From: Capitulum mitella
Taxonomy: Eukaryota > Arthropoda > Thecostraca > Pollicipedomorpha > Pollicipedidae
NCBI GenBank assembly: GCA_030062745.1
Contig: CP099842.1
Location: forward strand, 29,141,307-29,205,306
Reading direction: 5' to 3'
DNA length: 64,000 nucleotides
Position 1 is the first letter of the stretch. Every line of letters starts with the position of its first letter. Below the pieces are notes generated by a model. It did not search any database. It was not told the origin of the DNA and saw only the letters and a program-made list of their open reading frames with translations. The translations under genes and the position numbers were made by a program. Below, one piece after another: positions 24,382 through 37,946 of this stretch.

Positions 24382-24735
24382 ACCCCTAAAACCCCTTATT
24401 CTAATATAGAAAATTAACTCCATTCAAAACGTCCTGTTGCCAGAGTTTATCGTGCATTGCGCATACCAATATTGCGGAAAACAGCACTCACACCGCGAAC
24501 AACATTGATCTTGCCAATGCTAATACACCACCTCTATATTTTCATACCGACAATAACATGACCGATCAGCTGATGAACGTCTACTGACGTCACACGCAAT
24601 CGTCCAGTAATAATCGGCGATCCACGTAGTTTTCATCCCATAGGATATCATGTAATAACATTCATTATATAATATCATTAATATTATATAATAATAACAT
24701 TCGCCGCGGAAGCGGTGCTGTTATGTAAAATAGCC
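24382..24735. repeat. Dispersed repeat R3, copy 2
   Basis: Second R3 unit, with its leader CCCCTTATTCTAATATAGAA. A short TAATATTATA-rich insertion lies near 24660-24700. Confidence 0.8.
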
Positions 24736-27121
24736 CGGCCCCCGATTCCCAAATGGAAGTATTCCCTCTGGTCTATGCTCCCCTCGATAGATTTCCGCGT
24801 TCACTCCCTGTGGATCATGAGCCATAATGAACAAGTTGAACAAGTTGAAATGCTGTAAACTGCGACTTATTACGTCTTTCCTCACCCACATAATATTTAT
24901 TGACTTATTAGCAGATCATTGCCTTTCTTGTCCTGGGGTGAAGTTCCTTGGCTGCGCCGTCTTTCTGTTAGTATTCGTCACCGTCAATGAAGCAGGCGAA
25001 GAAGTCAAAAGTCTTTAATTTCCGTGCGAGTGCATACTCTTACTTGATATCCTATACTGCTACCAGTAGTGAAATCGAAGTGTTCCAATGTTCGTTGTTC
25101 AAATGCTTTAAAAAATGTTATGATGAATTTCCATTGATGATGAATAAAATAAATCAAAATCACAATTAAAGTTAAATGATGTGTTATGAAATTGTTGAAA
25201 TTAAAATGGTGAGGTTAAAACGTTGTCATTTAATAAAAATTAAGCGTTCATATGTTCGTTGTTCAAGTCCTCAAAAAAGTAGTAATGATGGAGGAAGAAT
25301 TGCAGCTATTCGTTTGATTTAGGTTTTCATTTCCCTGATATTTTTGCTTTATTTTTTATTTAAACATCAATTTTCCATTGTTCCATTTAGAAACGTTTTG
25401 AGGTCCGTTACTTCAGTTTAGAAGTTTCAAGCCGGATCGCGCGTTTCCTGTTTTGCGACTGGCATATGATTTCGCCCACCAGCTCCATGAGCTGGCCGCC
25501 GGCAGTAATGCTTTCCGCCCGTAGGCAGGTCAGGTAGTTACCAGGTACCCTATCCGGATTTTTTCCAGATTTGTAAGTAAAAACCTTTATGCATAATTAG
25601 AATGTCATCAAATTAAAACACGCAAGAGTAATTTCAACATTTTTAGGGTTTTGCGAAAGCGTGACAGTTACAGGGAGTTTTGTTATTCGGGGCACCTACC
25701 GATGCAGAAGCCATGCATGTTTTCCCTCATTTCACAGGGTCGAAACATGCGACCCAAGCAACCCTCTGGCTACTGCACTGCCGCGAAATATGACCGGCTC
25801 CTTGAGTCATCGTTCTTGAGCTGCACAAATGGAGACAGTATTATTCCCTCCCAAAACGGGCGAGGTCTCACAGTCTACAACCGGTTTCAATTATGAACGC
25901 CGCGAGACGCGCGCAACTGAACAGCCAGCCAGCCCCGGGCACGGGGCGGACCCGGAGGGGGAGTGAGACCCCTCCTCCTCCCGAGGGTCGCACGGGCTCC
26001 GACATTGACGAAAAAGAAAACAACTAAAAAAGAAATGTGCGGCAAATGAAAACAATGGGAAAAACACGACTCCCGAACCTAGAATAGGCCCGCACTGACC
26101 CACGTCTCCTTCGGGAGGTTCCCGGATCCCACGCTGTGGAAAGATGAATATTTTCACTGTTTGGAGACGTTACGACCAGTCGATCAGTAGCGAATCTTCG
26201 TCACTGGGCTATCAGCACCGGCCAGGGTTAGCCCGCGTCGCGATATATCGCACCGGTCGTCAAAGCAAAGGTAAAATGTCGCTGTGGCCCGGACACGAAC
26301 CGGGGGTCTTTCGGTTGTTCTACCCATGCAAACAGTTTACGATGCCGTCTCAGCCAGTAGAGCACACCAACCTGCACTGAAACGTGAGAGACGCTACTCT
26401 AGTTGCAGGGGCGCCATCAAACCTCAGCCAATCAGTTGTGTTTATATTTATGTGATTTGCCGCACAGGAAAACAACAACGGCAATGCTTGATGAACAACA
26501 TAACACCAGCAACACCCAGGGGAAGGTTAAGCCATACGAACTACGAAATTCTACCCGAGTGAGACACCGCTCTGACTAAACGAGAGCCTTCTTTCGAGGA
26601 AAAACCGCCAGCTGCAGCCGTTACAGCCAGCGGTAGATAAGGTCATCTTCGAGCCGGTGAATTCCCTGCTGCTCTTCGGCGTCCGCTTCAGCGACCACAG
26701 CAGTGATGCGATTGTATGTGGAGGATTAGGCAAATCAGCTGGAGTCCCAGCCTTGAGTGTACGGCGCTTCAACTCGGATTTCCGCAGCTGACCGTGACAG
26801 GCTGGGAAGAAACTCATCGGGTGTTTTTTCAGATTGAGAGATACGTCATTTTTACGTATCTCTGTTTACTTACAGATACGTCATTTTAAAAATATTTTCA
26901 AATTAATGAAGAATATTTAATACATTTCGAGAAACGTGAAAAAAGTAAATCTGCGTACAACATACTAGCACATTATGGATTAGTTCATCATATTACTCGC
27001 CTTACCACTGCTATCCTACACCGGTCTGTTCCCTCAAGATGATCCGCCAAACTCGCCCTTGGCTCACAGCTAACAGCATACCATGCCGCTTTAAAGGCGT
27101 CAATGACATTGAGTGTGTAGC
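24736..27121. other. Intergenic, no gene recognised
   Basis: AT-rich to about 25650, mixed after that. It holds the tRNA-like fragment at 26284-26365; no coding sequence could be supported. Confidence 0.5.
26284..26365 (-). repeat. tRNA-like fragment, probably SINE-derived
   Basis: On the minus strand TGGCTGAGACGG (A-box-like) is followed about 45 nt later by GGTTCGTGTCC (B-box-like) within a CCGGTTCGTGTCCGG arm. The outer sequences do not pair into an acceptor stem, so it is not a tRNA gene but may be a pol III-derived SINE head. Confidence 0.3.
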
Positions 27122-27132
27122 AGCTGCCCTTA

Positions 27133-27198
27133 TCCCTGGGCGCCGAATGACCTCGAAGTCGGTTCGCCCCTAAGCCCCAATAATCAGTCAACCAGTCA
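27133..27198 (-). mobile_element. Tiny dispersed element, second copy
   Basis: On the minus strand it reads TTGACTGGTTGACTGATTAT, then TGGGGCTTAGGGGCGAACCG and GGTCATTCGGCGCCCA, matching 12182-12236. It is flanked by the direct repeat AGCTGCCCTTA at 27122-27132 and 27199-27209. Confidence 0.6.
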
Positions 27199-27209
27199 AG
27201 CTGCCCTTA

Positions 27210-27790
27210 CTCCATAATACAGGGAAGGCTCCAACTCAGTCGTGTTGTCGTGAATAGCTACGGCTAATCCGAAAAATGTGACCGATTACGTTTACATTGC
27301 CCATCTTTCTGAACAACCTAAAAGCCTCTGAAAACGTAATTAATCAAACATTCTGTTGTGCAGTAATCTACCGATATGGCGCAATACGATCCCGCGCAGA
27401 TCAATGAACCAAGCGTTTCACGGCCATTCAGCCTCCCCTGACTTCTCACAGCAGTTGTTGACAGGACACGGCCGAATAGGGCACACCGGAATACCGCAGG
27501 AAGTCGTTCTCAACCCCCGAAAGCATCGAGTTTTGAGGCACAATGCATGTTACAGGTTTGCTTCTAAGACTGCAGGCTTTAGCTTGTCTACCTCAGCTCA
27601 AAATACGTGGAACAAAACAAGGTAGAACCGTGCATTTAACCCGGCATCGCCTAGCGTGTCTTTGCACGCGACCGCCTGGGAAGTGTCAAAAAAGGCACCC
27701 CTGGTGTCTCAGGATCTAATCGCCGTTCTGCCACCAATCGATAGCCCTCAGCCTTGAGATTCAGAAAATAATATGTTAGCGTTTCTCAGG
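27210..27790. other. No gene recognised
   Basis: Unique-looking DNA between the tiny element and the homopolymer. No repeat or coding signal was seen. Confidence 0.5.
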
Positions 27791-27818
27791 GGGTTTTTTT
27801 TTTTAAAAAAAAAATTTG

Positions 27819-29280
<1,462 letters not shown>

Positions 29281-29282
29281 GT

Positions 29283-29605
29283 CATGCGTCTATATAGCTT
29301 CGGACGCGTATAGGTTACGATAATGAGGAAAAACTTAGAACGCAGAATATGTAGTCTTGTTACGAAAACGCATCATTTTCAAAACGCAAAGATAGTAATT
29401 TCCATGGAAACAGCATTTCAGTAACGCGTCGCTCACTCCCTACTGCCATGGCCTGAGACGCCATATTTGTTGTTGTCCCATCAAAAGAAGATGGGTTGTC
29501 ATCTCACTTCTGTTCAGTGGGTAATATCGAGATATGACGTGAAAATGCTTCGAAATGAAATTAAATGAATAATTAACAAGATACAAAAATAAAATAAAAT
29601 AGATC
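29283..29605. repeat. Dispersed repeat R1, copy 3
   Basis: Third copy of R1. It is followed by a sequence matching the R1-R2 spacer of the 21-kb locus, but here split by a hAT-like MITE and a piggyBac-like element. Confidence 0.8.
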
Positions 29606-29611
29606 TGTTAT

Positions 29612-29796
29612 CAGGGATGTAGCCAAGGGGAGGGCCTTGGGGGCCATGGCTTCCTCTGAGCCAAGCAGTCTACACTAGACATATAGCGATTTCACACGAA
29701 TTTGGAATACTGATCATATATATGTCATATGCCAGCGGCATGTGACAAAATTTGGCATTTGCCCACCCCCTGAGGGCAATCTTGGCTACGTGCCTG
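29612..29796. mobile_element. hAT-like MITE (family 1), 185 bp
   Basis: Begins CAGGGATGTAGCCAAGGGGA and ends CTTGGCTACGTGCCTG, related to 17261-17531. Flanks TCTGTTAT and TATGTTAT form an 8-bp duplication with one mismatch. Confidence 0.8.
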
Positions 29797-29890
29797 TATG
29801 TTATGACAATGAAAATAAAATAAAGAAAAAGTTGAAATAACTGAAATTTTACACAATAATGAATCACAATGAAACGGAAATACAACTTAA

Positions 29891-31100
29891 CCGTATTCCC
29901 GGCAGGGGGGGGGGCTGAATCCGCCCCTCGGGTTTTTTGCTTTCCAATTCCAGGCTTACTGACGCAGCTTCACAAAACTTGGTGACTTTTCCTAGCTATT
30001 CTTTCTACGTGCTGTGACAAAATTTCAAAATTCTATTTTGTTCACGGGCGGAGCCAGGCAACGTTTTTGGGAGGCGCCTCAGGCCATTTTTGGCCCTGTT
30101 GAGGGTAAAAGGAAAATGATTGCCAAAAATAGTGTTTTTAAGATAGAACTTAAAGCTTTACATGAGTGTATAGCAAAATTGTTGGGTAACGTGCAGATAT
30201 AATTTTGTTTATGTGAGGTCACGTTACAAGGTCAGGTCAAGGCCAAAAGTCAAAATTTGGTTTTGTAGCAATAATTTCGGCACTATTTTTCAAATGCCAA
30301 ACCCGGAATATATATGACGTAGAAGGGTGCCCTCTACTTGTGTATCAGGTTTCAGCTTGGTATCAGTTCGGGTCACGGAGCTATGACCTAAAATGTCAGT
30401 GTGCGTATCCTACATCACAACAGCCGTAAAATGGAATTTTTGAAGTAGTGTGAATTCAAATGATTGAAAACGTTTACAGATAATCTTAAATGCATGCGAG
30501 ATCATTTCAAGTTACTCCAAGGTCACTGGAGGTCATTTAAGATCAAAGGTCACAAGTTGATCTGAAGAACGTTTGACCATGACAGTGCCCCCTTTTTCAT
30601 GTCCCTGGCACCGCTTATGCTAGCATTATACAAACATTGTAATGCGATTTGTACTTCTTTAGTATCCCATGACATAACTAGCAGAAGCCAAAAAAGTGTT
30701 TTTGCTTTTTTTATTCATTCACCTGTTGGAACACTAATCCTCCTGTTTTTGAAAACCTGCGAACGCCTATGAATTTCCTCAAAAGTTCAAATGTATCTAC
30801 CAATGGTAAAAGTCTCATCCATAATCTCTCGATTCATGCCACTTTCATCGAAAACGGTCCATAAACAACGGAGTTATAAAAAATCCAAAATACTCCTAAT
30901 TTTGATATTTGTGCCCCCTGTATCCATCGCTTTCAAAATTTATGAAAATTTCTTTTTATTTAAGTGTAGTTTACGTCATGACAAATCGATTGCCGTTTGT
31001 TGCGATGCAATCGGATATGTAGTTCTCGAGATCTCGGGGGGGGGTGAGTCCTCCCCCCTGCCGGGAATCGACCATACCGTCTAGCCCTCCGGGAATAGGG
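29891..31100. mobile_element. piggyBac-like MITE family A, copy 1 (1210 bp)
   Basis: Flanked by TTAA (29887-29890 and 31101-31104). The left end is CCGTATTCCCGGCAGGGG, the right end CCCTCCGGGAATAGGG, inverted repeats. Just inside each end is a long G or C run (GGGGGGGGGG...CCGCCCC on the left, GGGGGGG...CCTCCCCCCTGCCGGGAAT on the right). No transposase reading frame. Carries several AGGTCA half-sites (30216, 30229, 30234, 30520, 30530, 30547). It split a larger R1-R2 composite repeat. Confidence 0.85.
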
Positions 31101-31149
31101 TTAAGGGATAATATGTGATTCAGTTTTAGTTGAAATTGATGAAGAATAC

Positions 31150-31860
31150 GCAAAAAGAAACGCTGGACAGAGCCAAGTCCGATCGCACCCTTTATTGTCC
31201 TGTGCCCTTTAGTATCCTTCACCGCGCCTTTCGCGCAGCATTAAGACCCAATCCGTGCTGTTCGCCGCCAATACAATTTCTTCTTCAGCTAAAAATCCTA
31301 ACCCAGCTTAACCTAACACAACATAACATAACCAGCCACACCCAATCTAACAATCTAACTTAACCTAGCCTAACCTAACCCAACCTAACCTAACCTAACC
31401 AAACCTAACCTAACTACTGAACAGAGCCAAGTCCGATCGCATCCTTTATCGTCCTGAGGCCTCTAGTATCCTACACCGCGCCTTCTGCGCAACATTACAC
31501 TCCCATCCGTGCTGTTCACCACCAATACATTCTCAGCTTCAGCTAAGAAACCCAACCCAACTTAACCTAACCAACCCAACCCAATCTAACAACCTAACCT
31601 AACCTAACCTAACCTAACTGTTGGACAGAGCTAAGTCCGATCGCACGCTTTATCGCCTGTGCCCTCTAGAAGCCTATAGCGCGTCTTCGGCGCAGCATGA
31701 CGTCCCATAAGCGCTCCCTTCCCAGTTAATGAAACATGGCGAAATACCGCAGTCCACGCATCCCGCTAGGTTAGTGTGGAAAGCGAGTCTACAGTTCCTA
31801 AAGTCTCACAGCCACGGTCCGTTCACCGATAAGACCGATGGCAATCACCGGTCCGATATA
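31150..31860. repeat. TTAGG-associated repeat R2, three units with (CCTAA)n blocks
   Basis: Units begin near 31160, 31418 and 31621 with GGACAGAGCCAAGTCCGATC or a close variant. CCTAA-rich blocks at about 31305-31412 and 31556-31618 separate them. The last unit continues into a tail matching 21890-22020. Confidence 0.85.
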
Positions 31861-31869
31861 GAAAAGCTC

Positions 31870-32170
31870 CCCAAAACCCCCTGTTCCGGTGTAGAAAATT
31901 AACCCCATTCGATCCCCCTGTTCCCAGCCTTCATCCTGTACTGCGGACACCAGTATCGCGGAAAACAGCACTCACACCGCAAACAACATTCATTTTGCCA
32001 ATGCTAATATACATCTTTGCATCTCCATGTTGACGGTGACGGGACGGATCGGCTGATGAACACCTACTGACGTCAAATCCAATCATCCAATAATAATCAG
32101 CGATCTGCTGAGTGTTCGTCTTATAGGAACAATGTTCGCCGCGGAAGCAGTGCTGTTATTTAAAATAACC
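31870..32170. repeat. Dispersed repeat R3, copy 3
   Basis: Follows R2 directly, with the same leader (TAGAAAATTAACCCCATTC) and the same end (GCAGTGCTGTTATTTAAAATA). This gives the order R1-R2-R3 for the composite repeat. Confidence 0.8.
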
Positions 32171-33700
32171 AAATGCCTGCCTCTGGTTGTCCATGAAGTG
32201 ATTGACGACTGATCACTTGGCCTCACAGCAGGGGCGGATCCAGGATTTCGCCAACTGGGGGGGGGGGCAAATGGTCAGCGCGGGGCCCCATCACGGCCGG
32301 GGCTCCCCCATTTTTGCTCTTCAGATATGAAAAAACGTTGATTTGCTCAGGTCTAGACTAACGTATTTTGCGAAATTTTGCGTTTTTTGCCATATAAAAT
32401 AACCAAAAAATCAAGCGCGTCATCTCATTTGGGAAAATTTTGCGTTTTGTTCCCCTAATAAATGGACAAAATATAACAACGGCGAGATTTTTAGGCGGTT
32501 GCGTCCCTCCCTCTACTTCAAATGTCGTGTCTTTATCTGGTCCAGAAGCCCCTCTGCCCCTCGTAGCTTCTGAGAACTTTTTTGCTAGCTTTTTGGTGGT
32601 CTCAGGCCGTCTGTCGTGTCAGGGCCCTATAGTGGTCTCAGGTTCCTCTTACAGCTTCACGTGTCCCTCGGGACGTCTCAGGTGCTGCTTTGGCAGTTTT
32701 AGGAACACCTGGAGCAGTGTCATGGACCCAACTGGCAGCTTCAGGGACACTTAATCCATCTCAGGTTTCCTTCTGTTCCTGGGGAATTTTCGCCGTCTAA
32801 GAAACCCCTTGGGCAGTAACAAGGGCCCTCTATTAGTCTCTCTCTCTGCCGTGAGAGAAGCGTCTTTGGCAAAGCTCTGGGTCCTTTGGCCGTTTCAGTA
32901 GCTGTCTGGACGCCTCAAAGCTTTGTAGTTTCGGGGGTTCCTCTAGTTGTCTAAGTGGATTCCCTTAGGTGTCCTTCTTGTCGTCTGTGGGGAACATTTT
33001 TGCCGTCTCAAGAGCGCTTTGGCAGTTACAAAAGACCTTTTGGCGATTTCAGGGCCCCTGTGCAGAATCATGGGCCCTCTGAACATCTCCGGTAGTCTCC
33101 ATAGCTGCATCAGGGGTCTCCGTCTATTACACAGGGTATATCAAGCAATCTTAAGTTCCCTCTCGCCATGTCAGGGGTCTTGGTTGGCGCTTCAGGGGCC
33201 TCTCTGGCAGTCTCAGGGGGACCGAATTTTCTGTGCCAGAAGCTCGCCTGACATATTCAGGGGCAGGGACGCAGCCAGTCGAGAATTCCGGGGGAAGGGG
33301 TTCCTCGCCCAGCGGTGGGCCCCCTCGCTTCATGTTGGTCACCTGGACAAAAATACTAACATAACATTTTACATGAGGCTCGCAGAGGGCTATAGCCGGC
33401 CCAAAATTCTGGGGAATGCGTGGCCAATGGTGAGCCGTATCCTATTAGTGGGCCCCTGAATAAAAACAGACAGTGAAAATTTTACGACAATGGTCGCATG
33501 CCGTTCCTAAACTTAATTAGTTGCAAAAAGCTAGCTGTTCTCCCATTGTCGATGATTGCGCCAGAAACAGTATTTGACTGGGGGCCTGTACAGCTGTCAG
33601 GGGGCTCCTCTACATGCCAGTGGGCCTCTCCATAGGCCGTAAGTGAGCGCCTTTGCAGGCCGTCAAGGGGCCCTGCATGCGGCGGCAAGGGTCCCTTTAA

Positions 33701-34882
33701 CCCTATTCCCGGCGGGGGGCTGAATCCCCTCGGGTTTTTTGCCTGCCAATTCCAGGCTTTTTGACGCAGCTCCACGAAACTTTCTCACTTTTCCGAGCTT
33801 TTCTTTCTACGTACTGCAACAAAATTTCGAAATCCTATTTTGCCCAGAGGCGGAGCCAATGCAACGTTTTCGGGAGGCACCTTAGGTCATTTTTGGCCCT
33901 GTTTAAGGTAAAAAGGAAAATGACTGCTAAAAATAGAGTTTTTAAGATGGAACTAAAAACTTTATATGGATGTATAGCTTAGCAGTTCGGCAACGTGCAA
34001 ATGTAGTTTTGTTCATCTGAGGTCACTTTACAAGGCCAGGTCAAGGTCAAAAGTCAAGCTTTGGTTTTATAGCAATAGTCTCGGCGCTATGTCTTGAAAA
34101 GCCAAACCCGGAATATATATGACGTAGAAGGTGCTTTCTATTTGTGTATCAAGTTTCAGCTTGATATCAGGTCGGGTCACGGAGCTATGACCCAAAATGT
34201 CACTGCGCGTATCCTTTTTCAGAATGGCCGTAAAATGGAACTTTTGAAAAAAGGTGAATTCAAATGATTAAAAACGTTTACAGATAATGTTAAATGCACA
34301 AGAGATCACTAGAAGTCATTTAAGGTCAAAGGTCACAAGTTGACCTGAAGAGCATGTGACCATGGCAGTCCCCCTTTTCATGTCCCTGGCGCCGCCTACG
34401 CTAACAATATACAAACATTTTAATACGATTTGCACTTGTTTGGCATGACATGACTAGCAGAAGCCAAAAAAGCGCTTTCAGCTTTTTTGTTCATTCGGTT
34501 TTTGGAAAAATAATCCCCCTATTTTTGAGACCTTGTGAACGCCCATAAATTTCCTCAAGATTCCAAATGTGTGTACCAATGGTAAAAGTCCCATCCATAA
34601 TCTCTCGATTCATGCCAGTTCCATCGAAATCGGTCCATAAACAACGGGGTTATAAAAAGTCCAAAAGTACCCCCCATTTTGATGTTTTTGCTCCTCTTTA
34701 TCGACCCTTTCAAAATTTTGAAGATTTCTTTTAAAGTAAATGTAGTTTACGTCATGGGAAATCGATTGTCGTTTGCTGCAATGAAATCGGACGAGTAGTT
34801 CTCGAGATCTCAGGGGGGGGGGGGCCGAGCCCGTCCCCCCTGCCGGGAATCGGCCATACCATTTAGCCCTCCGGGAATAGGG
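33701..34882. mobile_element. piggyBac-like MITE family A, copy 2 (1182 bp)
   Basis: Flanked by TTAA (33697-33700 and 34883-34886). Ends CCCTATTCCCGGCGGGGG and CCCTCCGGGAATAGGG. Same orientation as copies 1 and 3. The DR1-type pair AGGTCAAAGGTCA is at 34323-34335. Confidence 0.9.
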
Positions 34883-34889
34883 TTAAGCC

Positions 34890-36020
34890 GACAGGGGGGC
34901 AGCTGCAAACAAGCAGGGACCCCTTCCGACCGGTAAGGGACCCTTACAGTCTGGCAGAGTCCCATAGAACAGCAGGGTTTCCTCCACAGGTCAGCAGGGG
35001 GGTTCTACAGGAGGCGGCAAGGGCCCATATATGTTAGAATGTCCCATATATGTTCCATGTATGTCCCTTCATGCCGACAGGGCCAGCTACAGGCAAACAG
35101 GGAGCCCTTTCGGGGCGGCAGGAAGCCCTGGCAGGCCGGTAGGGCCCCATAGAACAGGAGGGGTCCCTCCACAGGCCAGGAAGGGCCGCAGAGGGCTGGC
35201 AAGGGCCCACAGGCCGGCAGGTAGCCCTACAAACCGGCATGTGGTCCCTACAGGCTCCTGCAGGCTCGCAAAAGGCCGGCAGGAGACCCCCTACAGGCCA
35301 GCAGAGGGCTCCTGCCGGCAGAGGGCCCCCTGTAGGCCAGCAAGATCCCTACAGACTGGCAGGGGACCCTACAGGCCCACAGGAACCCCTACAGGCGGAC
35401 AGAGGGACCCCTACAGGCTGGCAGGGGCACTACAGACCGGCAGGGGGTCCCCTACAGGCCAATAGGAGTCCCTCTATGGGCTCAGAGTTTCTTTAGGCGG
35501 TCTCATGGACCTTTTGCCGTGTTGGGGCCCCTCTTGCAGTTCCGGGGCCCTTGGAAAGTTTCAGCGACCCTTCTATCCATGTCAGGGACCATCTTAACCT
35601 CTCAGAGTCTGATTAGCCCTCCCGGAGGCCCTCTGAGTGCATCAGAAACATTCAGCTTTTTACACGACTCCGTGAGACCCATTCAGGACCCCTATGCCAT
35701 TCCAGGGACCCCTATGCCTTCCTAGGGACTCCATCTCATCTTCACCGTCTCAGTGGCCCTGTGACCCTTCTGGGGGTCCCAAAGGGGCAATCTACCGTGT
35801 TGGGGCCGTGTTTTGGTCTCAGGGGCCATTAGGGAGCTTCAGGGTCCTTTCACGCTTCTCATGGGTCATCTAACCCTCCCAGAGGCCCCTGATTTCATCA
35901 AGAATCTGTCACGTTTTCACTGCCGCCTCGTGAAGCCCGTACGGGGCCCCTTTAGAGTCTGAGAGGGGCCCCTTTGGGACCGGACCGAGAGGGGCCCCTT
36001 CTCAGGCCGGGGGGACGATC
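34890..36020. repeat. Degenerate GC-rich minisatellite (about 20-25 bp period)
   Basis: Recurrent units with ACAGGCCGGCAGG, CCCTACAGGC and GGGCCCCT. Most regular at about 34890-35480, more diverged toward 36020. A related, more diverged array is at about 32500-33700. Confidence 0.8.
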
Positions 36021-36066
36021 GCCCCCATCGAATCCCCCCCCGCTTGGATCCGCGCCTTCCTCACAC

Positions 36067-37280
36067 GCATATCTAGGAAATCGTATCCTTGAGTAAGTGC
36101 AACTCTGTCCTTTCTTAATGGCGTTTTATTTCGATACTTACTAATAAATTTATGCTTAAAAATCCTAGCCAGTAAGTGCGGGTCGTTTTATGGAGCCAGA
36201 CAACTTTGCAGACAGTTTCATGTTTATAAACATCTGAACCGTAACTTATGGTAATAGCTTGCGATGCGACATCTACATTCTTCAGCTGACATGACACCTA
36301 ATGCAGAGCAACGCTCAAGGAAGTTTTCAGTCTCCCAGAATCCATTTCTTTATTAAATTACTTGGATTTAGTACGCATAGCCACGCCCAATTACGCCGTA
36401 TCACAAAGCAACATCTGACCTGACGCGACCTGACGTGATCTTAGATGACAGCGTGGCTAACTGGTAACCGCATTTGTCTGTTCTGAATATCCGTTTACAT
36501 GCATGATTAAGCACCAATGACAATAATCCTAAGCTATTTGCCTACATTCGACTTTCGGCCTAAAGTGCCATTGTTTTCCTGGCTGTCAACCTGACCTGGC
36601 ATGAAACGAGTAAAGGAAAAAGCTTTTTGTCAAGATGGAGCATTTCTGAGCCTTTTCGGCATTTCGTTGTTTTGCATCCACTGTTCACTGATCCTTTCTG
36701 GGATCAACTGATTTGGTTACATTTCCGAGTTGATTTCAAAGTCATGGCATGATCCTGTCTGGCATCGCGACGCAGAAGATGCACCAGTTAGGGCGCCGGA
36801 ATTGCGCCAGTTTTTTCCAAAATTTTAGTTTTCGATTAATGTAATAAGTGCCAATGGAGAACCAGGCACGAAAAATGCAAACCTCCGTTACCTACTAACG
36901 GTCAAAACCTTCGCTAAGTACATCACCGCAAACCATGTAAAATTGTGCGACACGCCTGACAGAGTAGTATTAATCAGAATCGGTGGTAATGCATGCCTAA
37001 ATCCGAACTGTCGGTGAACCGGTGCGAAAATACGCATGAACACGTGGCTAGAGATTTCCGAAAATTGAAGGGGGAAGGTTGAATGCGATTTCAGACAGTT
37101 TCTTTTCAGTCGCTGTCACAGGCCTAGAGCTAAAATCCCCGAAGTGGGGTTCTAGACCGCTCCCCCGATCTCCAGTCATGCATAAACAGCAGAACGAGGG
37201 GAACTTACTCCGGTGCACCGGTGCTCTACCAGTTAACGTGATCGGCGCCCGGCTACCACCAGGCACCGGCAGCTCCTTCC
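36067..37280. other. No gene recognised
   Basis: Unique-looking, moderately AT-rich DNA upstream of the CpG-rich 5' region of the DM4/DM12 gene. Confidence 0.5.
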
Positions 37281-37284
37281 TGGT

Positions 37285-37946
37285 CTAATTTCGACGGCAG
37301 TGATGAATTTTTCATCAGGAGCATGCAGGACGCGCTGCAGACATGACTTCCACCGGTCTGGCTCACGGGCGCCGGGAGCGACCGTATCCGGTGATCTTTC
37401 TGTGTCACCGACGGCGAGGCTCGGCGCGGCACCGGCCGTCGGCGCGGCGGAGGTGACGCCCCCCCGCACTTTCGCGAGACAGTCTGCGTCGTTTTTGCCG
37501 CCGTGCGCAGCTCACGCAGCGGCGCCGGCGCACCGATATCGTAGCGTATCGCGTCACTCAGGCGCGTCCGACGCCAGCGATTCAACCTATCGACGCCGGT
37601 CGGCATATGTAACGAGGTCGCAGATCGCTCTCTCCCAGGCGGGGCTGCGGCAGCCGGCGGCCCCTCCAGGTCACCCCGGCCGGCCGCTGCACCCCTGCCG
37701 GCCGGCGACCAATGCGGCGGCCGAGATGCAATCTGCGGCGCTGGCGCGCGGCGCGGCGTCGCCCCTGCGGCGGTCCGCCGGGCGGCGAGGTGTCACAAGC
37801 GCGGCCGCCGACGCCGGCGACCAGTCGCAGCCGGGCGCCGCCGCCGGGCAGAACTCCGCCGACGTCGCCGGCGACCCGTCGGTCCGCGGTCGTCTGGTCC
37901 GCGCTCAGCCGGAACACGTGCCCCGCACTTCTTCCCCGGAGGAGGG
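37285..37946 (+). promoter_or_regulatory. CpG-rich 5' region of the DM4/DM12 gene
   Basis: About 660 bp of very CpG-dense DNA directly before the start codon, continuing into exon 1. No TATA box was seen. It probably holds the promoter and 5' UTR; the transcription start cannot be placed from sequence alone. Confidence 0.4.

Larger units (their letters stand above)
32229..36058. mobile_element. hAT-like element with minisatellite interior, carrying a nested piggyBac-like copy
   Basis: The left end CAGGGGCGGATCCAGG and the right end CTTGGATCCGCGCCTT are imperfect inverted repeats. Flanks CCTCACAG (32221-32228) and CCTCACAC (36059-36066) look like an 8-bp duplication with one mismatch. The interior (about 32500-33700 and 34890-36020) is a degenerate array of short GC-rich units of about 20-25 bp, built from phrases such as CTACAGGCCGGCAGGGGACC. 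Open frames in it are repeat artefacts. The family A element at 33701-34882 was inserted later. Confidence 0.65.

Noticed and set aside
35031-35496. Long frames rich in YRPAG and TGWQ repeats
   Set aside because: Direct translation of the degenerate minisatellite; periodicity comes from the DNA repeat.
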